A stretch of 39,510 nucleotides of DNA from NCBI GenBank assembly GCA_013152315.1, contig JAADGP010000037.1, forward strand, positions 1-39,510. Direction: 5' to 3'. The DNA comes from FCB group bacterium. GTDB lineage: Bacteria > Fidelibacterota > Marinisomatia > Marinisomatales > JAADGP01. Positions 19,713 to 29,748 of the stretch are shown here, in pieces. A program made the translations under genes and the position numbers. Below the pieces are notes generated by a model. That model worked only from the letters and a program-made list of their open reading frames with translations, had not been told where the DNA came from and searched no databases. The stretch's first letter is position 1; the number at the start of each line of letters is the position of its first letter.

Positions 19713-22700
19713 ATGTGGCGTAGAACGTTAAACATAGTTGTTTATTCAACCGTTGCTCTCGCGATTGTTTTTGGTGGTCAAACCAACACAATCAGCGAAG
19801 ACAATACACCGGTTGGTTTAGTAAAACAAAAAATTGATAATAATGAACAGCTCACTTTTGCTGATAAACAAATTGCGGATGAAAACAATTTAATAGAGCA
19901 ATCGACAGTTGTATTTTATCCAAAAAGTTTTTTAAGTGCATCACGCACAATTTATCTTACAGAAAGTTTTGAGACGTGGCCCCCAACTGGTTGGACGTTG
20001 GATCCTGCTTCGGGAACGGGTTCGTGGATTCAGGATGACGGGACAGATCACGGTCCCGGATCAGCCTATGATGGATCTTATGCGGCGGATTTCAATAATT
20101 ATGATTATTCCTCCGGTACGCAAGGATCAATGATTTCCCCTGCTATTGATCTAAGCACAGCGACAGCGCCGTTATTAAAATTTTATTGGTGGGATGATGG
20201 CAGCAGTTATACACCGGCACAATTAATCGTTGCCACCACAACCGACGGTGCAACCTATACACCAATTGATACTATTGATACTTACGGATCTGGATCCACC
20301 TGGGTATTGGCTTCTTATTCCTTGGGCCTCGATGTCACTGGATTTAAACTTACCGGAGTAAGTGATTGGGGTGTTAAAAATACATTTGTTGATTTACTTA
20401 CCGTAGAAGAAGCCCCGACCGACCCGATTTTAACCGTGTCTGCCGATTCCCTCGGGTTCGGTGCGGTCATCCCCGGAATGTCTGTCGATCAGGTATTAAC
20501 GGTGTCAAACACCGGTGGCGCTACGCTGAATATATCCAGCATCACCTCTACGAATACGGCTTTCACCGTAGATGTAACCTCTGCAACCGTGTTGCAAGAC
20601 AGCTCCCTGGATGTAACGGTTACCTTCACTTCTTCAGCACCAGCCAGAACAGATTTTACAGGCGACTTGATTATTGTTTCCGATGCCGCCTCTTCACCGG
20701 ATACCGTACTTTTGGGAGGCGATGCCGCCCCAACGTCCGGTGGACCTGATGCTTATGGATACACCTGGACTACAAGCTATGATGCTTCCGGACCAACCTA
20801 TGCCTGGGTTGACACTACGGGTTCGCTGAATAGAGTTGTAGATGGTGATGATGTACGAGGTGAAATTTCCTTACCCTTCCCGTTTTATTTTTACGGAAAC
20901 TGGTATACAAATCTTTGGTTGACTACAAACGGGTGGGCAAGCTTTGGTGATGACCCGGGCAGTTCTTATTATAGCAACTATACAATACCCTCTTCCAGCG
21001 GACCGGAAAATATGTTTGCGCCCTTCTGGGATGATCTTAAAATAAATCAATCGCCTTACGGGACCAACTATGGTGGTGGATCGATTCGCACTAAAGTGGT
21101 TGGTACAGAACCAAACCGCCAATTTGTTATCATCTGGCAGGATGCGGGAAGGTATTCACCCTATGATAACAACGGAACGTTCCAGGCAATATTATATGAA
21201 ACGTCCAACAATATTGTTTTCCAATATCTTGATGTAGATTTTAATAATTATGACAATGGCGTTTCTGCTACCGTTGGGATTGAAAATATTGATGGTACTG
21301 TTGGTTCGCTGATTGAATACAATGGAGACCCACAGTTGGTTTACGACGGCGAAGCCATTTTATTCACAGCGCCGACACCCCCCGATCCCCTTTTCTTTTC
21401 TGAATACATCGAAGGATCAAGCAACAATAAGGCACTGGAAATTTATAATTCATCCACGGATACGGTTGATTTATCAAACTACATTATTCGCGGAAATTAT
21501 AATGGCAACGCTTGGAGCGAAGCCTTTCCTTTCCCGAACGGTGCAGCCATTGCTCCCGGAGATGTCTACGTGATAGCCAATAGTAGTGCCGATCAGGCCA
21601 TTCTGGATGTTGCCGATACTTCGTATGCATATGGCTCTCCCTATTATATAACAGCGTTTAATGGTGATGATGTTCGTGCTTTGTGTTCAGTCGTTGGTAC
21701 GGACACAACCATTATTGATATTATAGGAGCTTATGATCTTGTCGATCCCGGTTCTGGTTGGGATGTTGCTGGTGTAACAGCTGCTACAAAGGATCACACG
21801 CTTGTCCGCAAAGCAAGCGTTCTTCATGGGAACACGGACTGGGCCTCTTCCGCGGGGACTGATTCAACGAATTCTGAATGGCATGTTTTACCTCAGAATA
21901 CGTTCCAGTTCCTTGGTTCCCATCCTAATACTATTGTTCAGGGTGCTGGATGTGACAATCCGATCCCGGCAATTGCCGGAGAAAACAGCACTGCTGGCGC
22001 ACCGGTGTGGTATGAATACACAGCAACGGTTGACGGATCAATTACAATTTCATCCTGTTACACCGGCCAATTGGTAGATACTCGTCTCTCTGTGTATGAC
22101 GCCTGTGATGGTAACCAGGTCGCGTACAACGATGATATTTATTGTAGTGAATATTCTTATGCCTCTGAAGTAACCTTCAGTTCCCAGGCCGGTGTCACCT
22201 ATAAAATCTATTGGGATGACTACTGGTCAGCAGATTCATTCCTGTTCACACTTTCCGAAACCAGCGCTATGGTTGACTTTGTCGTTTCTTCCATGTGGGA
22301 TGATGCTGACACGGTGTTTGCCGTGGTGACCAACCAGGGCGACGCAGATTCTCCCGGATGGTTAGGTTTTGGTACCGATTACCACGGTTGGGATGTGGAT
22401 GGCGACACCTTGCGCTATGCTGCCGGACCGGCCTTGGCCGCCGGGGCCAGCGACACTTTCGCGCTCTACGGCTTTACCTGGGATAACGTTGGTATCGGAA
22501 CTTACCATGTTGGTTTTATCGCTGATATTGATAACGATACACAGGAATCAGACGAAACCAACAATAGTGCCTACCATGATATTGTTGTCCCCGCTCCTCC
22601 AATTATCCCACAGAATTTGCAGGCTTTCAGCGGATTTGGTTATGTGGACCTGTTCTGGAATCCGGCTCCGGTGATCGACACTTCCGTTGTACGTGGTGCT

Positions 22701-25700
22701 GAAACGCTGCTTCAACAGAAAGTCTTTGTGCAAGACCCGATCACCACAATTGCCAACCGCAGTGGTTTAAAACGGAAAACCATTGCCAAGGATCAAAACC
22801 CGGACGTTGGAGAGTCGCACGTTTCCAAAGCGGAATATCTTGGCAACGCCCGCCTCTTGGGCGATGATTGCTCTGATCCGTACATCATTGACGCTTTGCC
22901 GTTTGATACAACCGGATCAACATCTGGTTTTGCTGATGATTTTGGATCTTTTAACTCAGCTGGTGATGTGGTCTTTCAGTTTATTACGACTGAACTTTCT
23001 CATGTGACAATCTCCACAGATGGCTCCGGTTTTGATACCCAGCTCTTTCTGTATGATGATTGCGCCGGTGATTACCTCTATTTTGATGACGATGGCGGTG
23101 CCGGTTTACAATCTATGATTGTCGCCAATAATCTGCCAGCGGGAACCTACTACATCGTTGTGGATGGATACGGATCCAGCGAAGGCGATTATGTACTGAG
23201 TGTCACGGCTACAACCGGACCGCTACCCATGGCTGATCTGGAGATCACTTCGATGACCCAGAGTGCCGACACCGTAACTGCGGTGGTAACCAATATTGGT
23301 ACTGCGGATGCCGAATCCTTCTGGGGCGATGGTGGAACCGTGGCCTGGTTCCTTGACGATCAATATATTGGTGAAGTTTATCCCGATGTATTTGCACCGG
23401 GTGATTCTCAGGAATTCCTGCTTTACGGGTTGGAATATGCCAACATTGGTCCGGGAACTTTCTCGGTGGCGGTCTATGCCAATTTCTACATGGAATTTGA
23501 AGAATCCGACTATACTAACAACAGTGATTCCCTGGATGTTGTTATCCTTGAACCGGATTATATCCCGCTGTACAATGTGTATCGGGACAGTATTCTGCTG
23601 GTAGACAGTCTGCCGCCGATAGACTTTGCATTTAACGGTGGATATCATGACACTTCCGGCGTTCTGGATCAGGAATACTGCTATTACGTAACTCAGATTC
23701 TGGCCGATTCCACCGAATCAGACGGTTCCAATGAAGCCTGCGCTACAGCGATTACACCGCCTTTTGGTCATCCTCCCGGTAACGTCGTTGCCGAACCGGG
23801 TGACGCAGTCGTCGACTTGTACTGGAACGAACCCATGAGTCCCTGGGAAATTTTCTGGGATGACGGAACCGCCGAAGCGTGGTATTGGGTTGGGGCACCG
23901 GATGCTGACGGCCTGTATTACTTTGGTGAAACTTATATGTGGCCGGAGGATAATACCGTTGATCAGATAAAGGTTCTCTTGCGATCCTTTAACGTAACGC
24001 CCCAGGATATCAATTTCTATGTCTTCGGTGATGACAACGGTGAACCCGATGAGACCAATATTCTGGGTGGACCGTATACAGTTTCCTTTAATCCCGTAGA
24101 TGATCAACCGGTTTGGGTTTCTGTCGATGCCGGTGTTTCAATCACCGGTAATGTTCCTTTCCATATCGTGACCGAATGGACCACGGCCAATGATTATGCT
24201 GTGGGTTCAGATGATGCCATGCCGGACGGAATGAGCTACTGGACCATGGACGGTGGCGTGGAATGGAATCAATGGTTAAATCATGATTGGATGATTCATG
24301 CTGTCATGGGTGCTCCGGTACGTTCGGATGTGACCCCCGGAAACTACACGATAGAACCCAGCTCGATTCCCTATGGTGATGCGATTGTCGGCGCCACGAG
24401 CATGGATAAGAACATGACCGAACCACCAACCCAAAGGTTAGAAAAGATTACTCTTGGTACGTTGGTTAAGGGTCGGAATTACCATGTGGCTCCGGTACAA
24501 AACAGTAACCGCGCTTTCATCGGATACAACGTGTATCGTTCGGAAGATGGCGGTGACAATTTCGCCCAGGTCGCTACGGGAGTAACGGACTTGTTCTACT
24601 CTGACCTGACGGTGGTGAACGGTACTACGTATTGGTATGCCGTTACCAGTCAATATGATGAAGGTGAATCCCTGTTCTCTAACCTTGCGGTAGCCACACC
24701 GCTGGCACCGGGAATTCTTCCCTATGCCACTGATTTTGAAGCGGACAATGGTCTGTTTGCCGGCGATGGCGACTGGGAATGGGGTGCACCAACGGCCTTT
24801 GACGGACCCGACTCCGCTCACAGCGGTAGTAATGTATGGGGAACGGTATTGGCAGATGATTATCCCAATAATTCAGTTTCCTGGCTCCTGAAACCCTTTG
24901 ACCTGTCCGGCGTGACCGGAACTGCGGTCATGGGCGGCTGGGCCTGGTATGACATTGAAAGTGGTTGGGATTACTGCTACATTGTAGCCGGTCCCGATAC
25001 AGCCGGTTTCTACTGGATTCTGGATCAATTCACCGGCTCTTCCGATGGATGGGAAACGGGTGAAACCTTAATTCCGGATGAATTACTCAGCGATTATACC
25101 TACCTTGGATTCGTGTTTATTTCCGATGGTTCGGTTACCTATCCGGGTATGTTCCTGGATGACCTTTGGGTGGAAGACAGAGATCTACCCGAACTTACGC
25201 TGGATGGCGTCCCGTTTGAAGGTTTGAGTGTAAACCTTCTCTACGGCGATGTGGCCGGTTCTGTGGACTTCGGTCTGGGGAATGCCGGTACGGACTCCCT
25301 GGATTACAATATCACTTATGAAGCTGCCGCCGGACGTATTATTAACGCCCGTGAAATTGACGGCGCTCACATGTGGTCCATGGACCCGCCGCCAAGCGCT
25401 GGAGAAACGGTAGATCTGACGCTTTATGTTACCAATGAAAGTTCCGATGCGGAATGGATTGATTCCGTTGTGGTTACTTTCCCGGTTGGTGTTACCGTGA
25501 ACAGTTCCACAGATATGACCGTTGTTGGAGGTACACGGTATCTGCAAGGCGATGGAGCTACCGGTGACGGCGCTTCCATTACCTGGACGAACTGGGACGG
25601 TGGTTTTGGCAACATCTACAGCACCGAAACAGCCTCCGCGGTTGTTAATGTGACGATTGATGCCAATTACACCGATATGGTATACTTTGACTATGCCTTA

Positions 25701-27740
25701 AGTGGCGATGATTGGGGTGATGAACCTCATGATATTACAGGAACCTTTATCTTCCTGCCGCCGCTCTTCGAAGTTTCCATTACTCCTGATTCCGGCTTTG
25801 TCGCACCCGAAGACACAACTACAATCGTAGGCGACGTTGCGGTGAATGAATACTTTGCCGGCTTCTATCCGGGATTCCTGACCATTGAACATAACGATCC
25901 CCATCTCCAGGGACAGGATGTGGTCATTCCCTTCAATGTTATCCTGGATCCGGGTCGTGGAGATTTAACCGGAAGCGTAACCTCATCCTATGATGGTTCG
26001 GCTGTTGAAGGCGCCACGGTTGCCGTGGATACCTTTATGACAACAACTGACGCCACGGGTAACTTTACCATCCTGGATATTCCGGAAGGTGAATGGGACG
26101 TCATGTTCCACGCACCGGGATTCTATGATTATCTTGATTCCGCGGTTGTTATTGTTGTCGACAGTACAACCACTCTGGATATCGCCATGGATCCGAAGAT
26201 GCCCGAGGTCGTAATCGATGCTCCGGCTGAAGGCGAAACCGTATATGGTTCCAGCGTGGTTATCGATTTCACCGTGAATAACTTCAAAGTCGGTGGTGGC
26301 GCAACACGCTCACAGGAAGAACACACAGAGCTTGAGCGTCCGGCTGCTATTGATGTCAATTCCAAGGGTCCGCGAACGGATACACCTGAAGGTTTAATAC
26401 GGGTAGAAGCCGCGCCGCGTGAATTAATCATGCTGTCTCAACATGACGGCGTACCCAATAATGGCTACTATCAGGATTGGGGTACCGGCTATGGTGTGGT
26501 TTATGACCTTACTGATTATCCCGGTGCATCCATCGAACTGGTGGACTTCCGCCATAGTTCCTGGGGTCTTTCCGGAACATGGGACTATGCTATTCATGTA
26601 GTCGATATGGAAACCCGGACACCGTTGGCCGTTTTCACTGGTTTTCAAACAACGGTTGATGACGAATGGGAATTGAATATTCCGCTAGGTGTTGGTACTG
26701 ATGGTCAGGTCTATATCGGGATCTTTATGGAACCCATGGGTAATGTCGTAGACGATGCCTATCCGGATATTGATTGGGATGTGGCCCTGGATGGCGACAG
26801 CCGTTTGGTTGATCTTGCTGATTATTCCGATATCGGCGCATCCGGCGGTGATTTCCTGATGAATCTTTGGATTGATCCGGATGGCGGCGGCGTTGATGGA
26901 CATATTCAGTACTTCCTTGATGGGAATTTTATAGCCGATCATTTCAGTCGCGATCCCATCACCCTGGAAGATGTTACTATGGGCGACCACAATGTGAAAT
27001 TGCAACTGGTGGACACGCTGGGGAACGTTCTGGATCCCGATGCCTGGGATGAAGTGAACTTTATCCGCGGTAACCACGCCCCCGGCGATTTCACGCTGGC
27101 TTTCCAGGGTTCCAACAATGGAAACATCAATATTACTCCGGATAACCTGACAACACAGATTCTGTTCATGTGGACCCAATCTGTGGATATGGATGCCGAT
27201 GCAGTGAACTACGGATTCTATTTCATCAGCGGACAGGATTCGATCCGGATGTTGACCACCGATCAGATGAGTGCCAATATCTCCAACCAGGCGATTTATG
27301 ATTCCGTATCCGCTCACGGTTGGGATGGTGTCAGCACAGCCTCCTGGGCAATAGAAGCTTCGGATGGTTATGCTTCCACTTGGGCCGGTGATCCATTCAG
27401 CATAGCTGGGTTAACGATTGATTATTCGGCTATGGGTGTCGACGATGATGCTTTCATTCCGGATGAATTCGCACTTTATCAGAATTATCCGAATCCGTTC
27501 AATCCGATAACAACGATTGTTTATGATCTTCCCGAAGCATCGAATGTTACGATTGAGATCTACAATATTGTTGGTCAGCGGGTACGGACTCTGGTGAGCG
27601 ATCATCAGGAACCCGGTCGGTACAAGATTCACTGGAATAGCACCAATGACCTAGGAGCGCCTTTGTCCTCCGGTATGTATATTTATCGGATTCAGGCCAA
27701 AGACTTCTCCGCCGTCAAAAAGCTGATCCTGATGAAATAA
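19713..27740 (+). CDS. Giant multidomain secreted protein with T9SS C-terminal sorting domain
   Basis: 2675 residues. Start set by AGGAGG before ATG at 19713; the resulting N-terminus MWRRTLNIVVYSTVALAIVFGG is a Sec signal peptide. Rough order: MAM/jelly-roll-like (84-228), HYDIN/anchor-D-like Ig (237-335), NIDO-like (349-554), lamin-tail domain starting FFSEYIEGSSNNKALEIYN (556-737), PPC (747-850), CARDB (853-961), FN3 N-half (961-988), PPC (1050-1169), CARDB (1173-1281), FN3 C-half (1283-1350), second FN3 split by a jelly-roll module (1356-1665), MAM-like (1671-1822), DUF11-like region (1826-2014), carboxypeptidase-regulatory-like (2081-2160), an Ig domain split around another jelly-roll (2164-2452), FN3-like (2455-2566), and the sorting domain (2581-2675) with YQNYPNPFNP at 2589-2598. 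Acidic, no catalytic motif seen. Probably a cell-surface adhesin or scaffold; function unproven. Confidence 0.85.
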   Translation: MWRRTLNIVVYSTVALAIVFGGQTNTISEDNTPVGLVKQKIDNNEQLTFADKQIADENNLIEQSTVVFYPKSFLSASRTIYLTESFETWPPTGWTLDPASGTGSWIQDDGTDHGPGSAYDGSYAADFNNYDYSSGTQGSMISPAIDLSTATAPLLKFYWWDDGSSYTPAQLIVATTTDGATYTPIDTIDTYGSGSTWVLASYSLGLDVTGFKLTGVSDWGVKNTFVDLLTVEEAPTDPILTVSADSLGFGAVIPGMSVDQVLTVSNTGGATLNISSITSTNTAFTVDVTSATVLQDSSLDVTVTFTSSAPARTDFTGDLIIVSDAASSPDTVLLGGDAAPTSGGPDAYGYTWTTSYDASGPTYAWVDTTGSLNRVVDGDDVRGEISLPFPFYFYGNWYTNLWLTTNGWASFGDDPGSSYYSNYTIPSSSGPENMFAPFWDDLKINQSPYGTNYGGGSIRTKVVGTEPNRQFVIIWQDAGRYSPYDNNGTFQAILYETSNNIVFQYLDVDFNNYDNGVSATVGIENIDGTVGSLIEYNGDPQLVYDGEAILFTAPTPPDPLFFSEYIEGSSNNKALEIYNSSTDTVDLSNYIIRGNYNGNAWSEAFPFPNGAAIAPGDVYVIANSSADQAILDVADTSYAYGSPYYITAFNGDDVRALCSVVGTDTTIIDIIGAYDLVDPGSGWDVAGVTAATKDHTLVRKASVLHGNTDWASSAGTDSTNSEWHVLPQNTFQFLGSHPNTIVQGAGCDNPIPAIAGENSTAGAPVWYEYTATVDGSITISSCYTGQLVDTRLSVYDACDGNQVAYNDDIYCSEYSYASEVTFSSQAGVTYKIYWDDYWSADSFLFTLSETSAMVDFVVSSMWDDADTVFAVVTNQGDADSPGWLGFGTDYHGWDVDGDTLRYAAGPALAAGASDTFALYGFTWDNVGIGTYHVGFIADIDNDTQESDETNNSAYHDIVVPAPPIIPQNLQAFSGFGYVDLFWNPAPVIDTSVVRGAETLLQQKVFVQDPITTIANRSGLKRKTIAKDQNPDVGESHVSKAEYLGNARLLGDDCSDPYIIDALPFDTTGSTSGFADDFGSFNSAGDVVFQFITTELSHVTISTDGSGFDTQLFLYDDCAGDYLYFDDDGGAGLQSMIVANNLPAGTYYIVVDGYGSSEGDYVLSVTATTGPLPMADLEITSMTQSADTVTAVVTNIGTADAESFWGDGGTVAWFLDDQYIGEVYPDVFAPGDSQEFLLYGLEYANIGPGTFSVAVYANFYMEFEESDYTNNSDSLDVVILEPDYIPLYNVYRDSILLVDSLPPIDFAFNGGYHDTSGVLDQEYCYYVTQILADSTESDGSNEACATAITPPFGHPPGNVVAEPGDAVVDLYWNEPMSPWEIFWDDGTAEAWYWVGAPDADGLYYFGETYMWPEDNTVDQIKVLLRSFNVTPQDINFYVFGDDNGEPDETNILGGPYTVSFNPVDDQPVWVSVDAGVSITGNVPFHIVTEWTTANDYAVGSDDAMPDGMSYWTMDGGVEWNQWLNHDWMIHAVMGAPVRSDVTPGNYTIEPSSIPYGDAIVGATSMDKNMTEPPTQRLEKITLGTLVKGRNYHVAPVQNSNRAFIGYNVYRSEDGGDNFAQVATGVTDLFYSDLTVVNGTTYWYAVTSQYDEGESLFSNLAVATPLAPGILPYATDFEADNGLFAGDGDWEWGAPTAFDGPDSAHSGSNVWGTVLADDYPNNSVSWLLKPFDLSGVTGTAVMGGWAWYDIESGWDYCYIVAGPDTAGFYWILDQFTGSSDGWETGETLIPDELLSDYTYLGFVFISDGSVTYPGMFLDDLWVEDRDLPELTLDGVPFEGLSVNLLYGDVAGSVDFGLGNAGTDSLDYNITYEAAAGRIINAREIDGAHMWSMDPPPSAGETVDLTLYVTNESSDAEWIDSVVVTFPVGVTVNSSTDMTVVGGTRYLQGDGATGDGASITWTNWDGGFGNIYSTETASAVVNVTIDANYTDMVYFDYALSGDDWGDEPHDITGTFIFLPPLFEVSITPDSGFVAPEDTTTIVGDVAVNEYFAGFYPGFLTIEHNDPHLQGQDVVIPFNVILDPGRGDLTGSVTSSYDGSAVEGATVAVDTFMTTTDATGNFTILDIPEGEWDVMFHAPGFYDYLDSAVVIVVDSTTTLDIAMDPKMPEVVIDAPAEGETVYGSSVVIDFTVNNFKVGGGATRSQEEHTELERPAAIDVNSKGPRTDTPEGLIRVEAAPRELIMLSQHDGVPNNGYYQDWGTGYGVVYDLTDYPGASIELVDFRHSSWGLSGTWDYAIHVVDMETRTPLAVFTGFQTTVDDEWELNIPLGVGTDGQVYIGIFMEPMGNVVDDAYPDIDWDVALDGDSRLVDLADYSDIGASGGDFLMNLWIDPDGGGVDGHIQYFLDGNFIADHFSRDPITLEDVTMGDHNVKLQLVDTLGNVLDPDAWDEVNFIRGNHAPGDFTLAFQGSNNGNINITPDNLTTQILFMWTQSVDMDADAVNYGFYFISGQDSIRMLTTDQMSANISNQAIYDSVSAHGWDGVSTASWAIEASDGYASTWAGDPFSIAGLTIDYSAMGVDDDAFIPDEFALYQNYPNPFNPITTIVYDLPEASNVTIEIYNIVGQRVRTLVSDHQEPGRYKIHWNSTNDLGAPLSSGMYIYRIQAKDFSAVKKLILMK

Positions 27741-27763
27741 CTGGCTGATGCTTAATTAACCGT

Positions 27764-27797
27764 AAAGAGGGGTTCTTCGGAACCCCTCTTTTTTTTT
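27764..27797 (+). terminator. Intrinsic terminator after the giant gene
   Basis: A 12-bp perfect stem, AAAGAGGGGTTC with GAACCCCTCTTT, closed by a TTCG tetraloop, and followed by a T run to 27797. It lies 24 nt after the stop. This ends the giant gene's transcript before the metal transporter. The 180 nt from there to cbiM are A/T-rich with no firm promoter or riboswitch recognised. Confidence 0.95.
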
Positions 27798-27979
27798 AAT
27801 TAGAGAATCTGTAGATCTTGTCCTAAACCTTTACGCTTCCTGACTAATATACATTATACCCAATTTTCAGATTGCCTGCTTTGCCGTTGTATTAAGAAAA
27901 TATCCATGAGTAGATTTATTAGTCTTATGGAATATTATACCTGTCATCTTCACACCAATCGTTTTCAGAGGAACCAGAT

Positions 27980-28933
27980 ATGCATATGAGCGACGCCCTG
28001 GTTTCACCGGCAGTCGGAGGTGCGTTGTGGCTGTCCTCTCTGGCCATCGCCCGGCAAGCCTCCCGAAAAATGGAATCAAGACCAGTAGAAACACTACCCC
28101 TGATGGGTGTTGCCGGAGCGTTTGTGTTCGCGGCACAAATGATCAACATTTCAATTCCCGGTACTGGTTCCAGTGGGCATTTGGGCGGAGGACTGCTATT
28201 GGCATCTCTGGTGGGACCGGAAGCGGCATTTTTAATCATGTTCGTGGTTTTGTTTATTCAGGCCACCTTTTTTGCCGACGGCGGGTTGCTGGCACTGGGA
28301 TGTAATGTAATCAATATGGGTTTTTTCCCGATTTATATCGTTTATCCTTATATAAGGAATTCTTTGGCCAGTCCGGGACGAGGTTCACGAATAAAGATTA
28401 TTATCGCGGCTGTAATCGGCATAGAACTGGGTGCCACCGGTGTTGTAATTGAAACCGCTTTATCCGGTCTCGCTTCTCTGAACTGGAAACCCTTTCTGGC
28501 AGCCTTTTTACCCATCCATCTGGCGATTGGTCTCCTGGAAGGAGTTCTCACTGTAGCGATACTTTCTTTTCTGTATCGAATACGTCCTGACATTATTCCT
28601 TCCTACACCAAATCAGGGAAAACCCCCTCCCGCATATTTGTTGGTATAATTTTTCTTTTGGCTTTGGGTGTCGCCGGACTGGGGAGCCGATTTGCCTCCA
28701 CGCATCCGGATGGATTGGAATGGTCTCTGGTAAAAGGACAATTTTTCCAATCAAGCCCATCAAAGCTTCAGGAAAAAACCGCTCCTTTCCCCGGTTATCA
28801 GACAGGACCAAATCAGGATAGCACTTCATCCTGGGCTGGGATTATCGGCATACTTTTGACTCTGGGTGTCCTTATGGGAGTAAGGAAAGTCTTTATTTGG
28901 CGAAGGAAGAATCTGCCCCCCGGAAATACGTGA
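27980..28933 (+). CDS. Cobalt/nickel ECF transporter substrate-binding subunit CbiM/NikM with PDGLE domain
   Basis: A 317-residue membrane protein. The start MHMSDALVSP gives His at position 2, the N-terminal metal ligand of CbiM/NikM, so the first of two adjacent ATGs is used; GAGGAA lies 6 nt upstream. The core has the family block GHLGGGLLLASLVGPEAAF and LGCNVINMGF with several membrane helices. The C-terminal part carries HPDGLEWSLVKGQ, a PDGLE domain (as in NikMN and CbiN-like partners), followed by a final membrane helix. The metal, cobalt or nickel, cannot be decided from sequence. First gene of a three-gene operon. Confidence 0.93.
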   Translation: MHMSDALVSPAVGGALWLSSLAIARQASRKMESRPVETLPLMGVAGAFVFAAQMINISIPGTGSSGHLGGGLLLASLVGPEAAFLIMFVVLFIQATFFADGGLLALGCNVINMGFFPIYIVYPYIRNSLASPGRGSRIKIIIAAVIGIELGATGVVIETALSGLASLNWKPFLAAFLPIHLAIGLLEGVLTVAILSFLYRIRPDIIPSYTKSGKTPSRIFVGIIFLLALGVAGLGSRFASTHPDGLEWSLVKGQFFQSSPSKLQEKTAPFPGYQTGPNQDSTSSWAGIIGILLTLGVLMGVRKVFIWRRKNLPPGNT

Positions 28934-29748
28934 GCACTGGTCTCATCTCGCGCGCTGTTATCGAACTGCGTTCTCTGGATGCTTTGTCCAGGCAATCCAC
29001 TCCGGTTCACAAATTGGATCCCAGGGTCAAATTGATACTGGTTTTCGCCTTTGTTTTTATCATTATGTCTTTTCCTCCCTATGCCTTGCTGGCGCTGGTC
29101 CCTTTTTTCAGTTTCCCCCTCTGGATGTCTACCGCCGGGCGTATTCCACCGCGGGCGCTTTCCTGGAAATTACTGATGCTTGCACCGCTGGCAATATTGG
29201 TTGGCATTTTTAACCCTCTTTTGGATTCAACACCAATTCAGGTTCCGTTTTTAGGTACAATTTCAGGCGGGTGGATTTCCCTCGGATCTATCATTCTCCG
29301 TTTTTTTCTTAGTGCCAGCGCCGGACTATTGCTGGTTGGAACAACCGGACCCCTACGAATTTCTCAGGCTCTGCAACAATTAAAATTCCCCAAGTTTATC
29401 GGTGTTGTCTTTCTTTTGATTTATCGTTATCTCTTTATTTTAACGGATGAATTTTTACGACTTAACCAAGCCCGAATTTGCCGTTCGGCAAAACGGAAAG
29501 CGATCTCCATATCCCTGGCGGGCTCCATGATGGGTTCCGTACTGATTCGCACCTGGGATCGGGCAGAACGGATTACATCCGCCATGTTACTGCGAGGATT
29601 TTCGGGAACCGTACCCTTGCCAAATACTCAGAAATGGACCCGGAAAGAAACCTTACTATTATTTACCTGGCTTTCCCTGTTCATTTTATTCCGAATAGTT
29701 AATATTCCGGACTATTCGGGACAGGTTTTTATGCGGATATTCCGATGA
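28930..29748 (+). CDS. cbiQ: Energy-coupling factor transporter transmembrane protein CbiQ
   Basis: About 272 residues. It has the EcfT/CbiQ pattern: STPVHKLDPRVKLILVFAFV near the start, several membrane helices, and a cytoplasmic coupling region with LNQARICRSAKRK and ITSAMLLRGFSG that contacts the ATPase. I chose GTG at 28930, which overlaps the cbiM stop as GTGA; a TTG eleven codons upstream is in frame but would overlap by 37 nt. Its stop overlaps the cbiO start (ATGA). With CbiM and CbiO it forms a metal importer. Confidence 0.9.
   Translation: MSTGLISRAVIELRSLDALSRQSTPVHKLDPRVKLILVFAFVFIIMSFPPYALLALVPFFSFPLWMSTAGRIPPRALSWKLLMLAPLAILVGIFNPLLDSTPIQVPFLGTISGGWISLGSIILRFFLSASAGLLLVGTTGPLRISQALQQLKFPKFIGVVFLLIYRYLFILTDEFLRLNQARICRSAKRKAISISLAGSMMGSVLIRTWDRAERITSAMLLRGFSGTVPLPNTQKWTRKETLLLFTWLSLFILFRIVNIPDYSGQVFMRIFR

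Noticed and set aside
26685-27317. 210-codon open frame antisense to the giant gene
   Set aside because: Mirrors the Asp/Gly-rich codons of the sense strand; no ribosome site, no family resemblance.
27798-27979. Possible cobalamin riboswitch or NikR operator before cbiM
   Set aside because: No B12-box-like sequence and no GTATGA-N-TCATAC palindrome was found; only A/T-rich sequence with two short ATTATACC copies.
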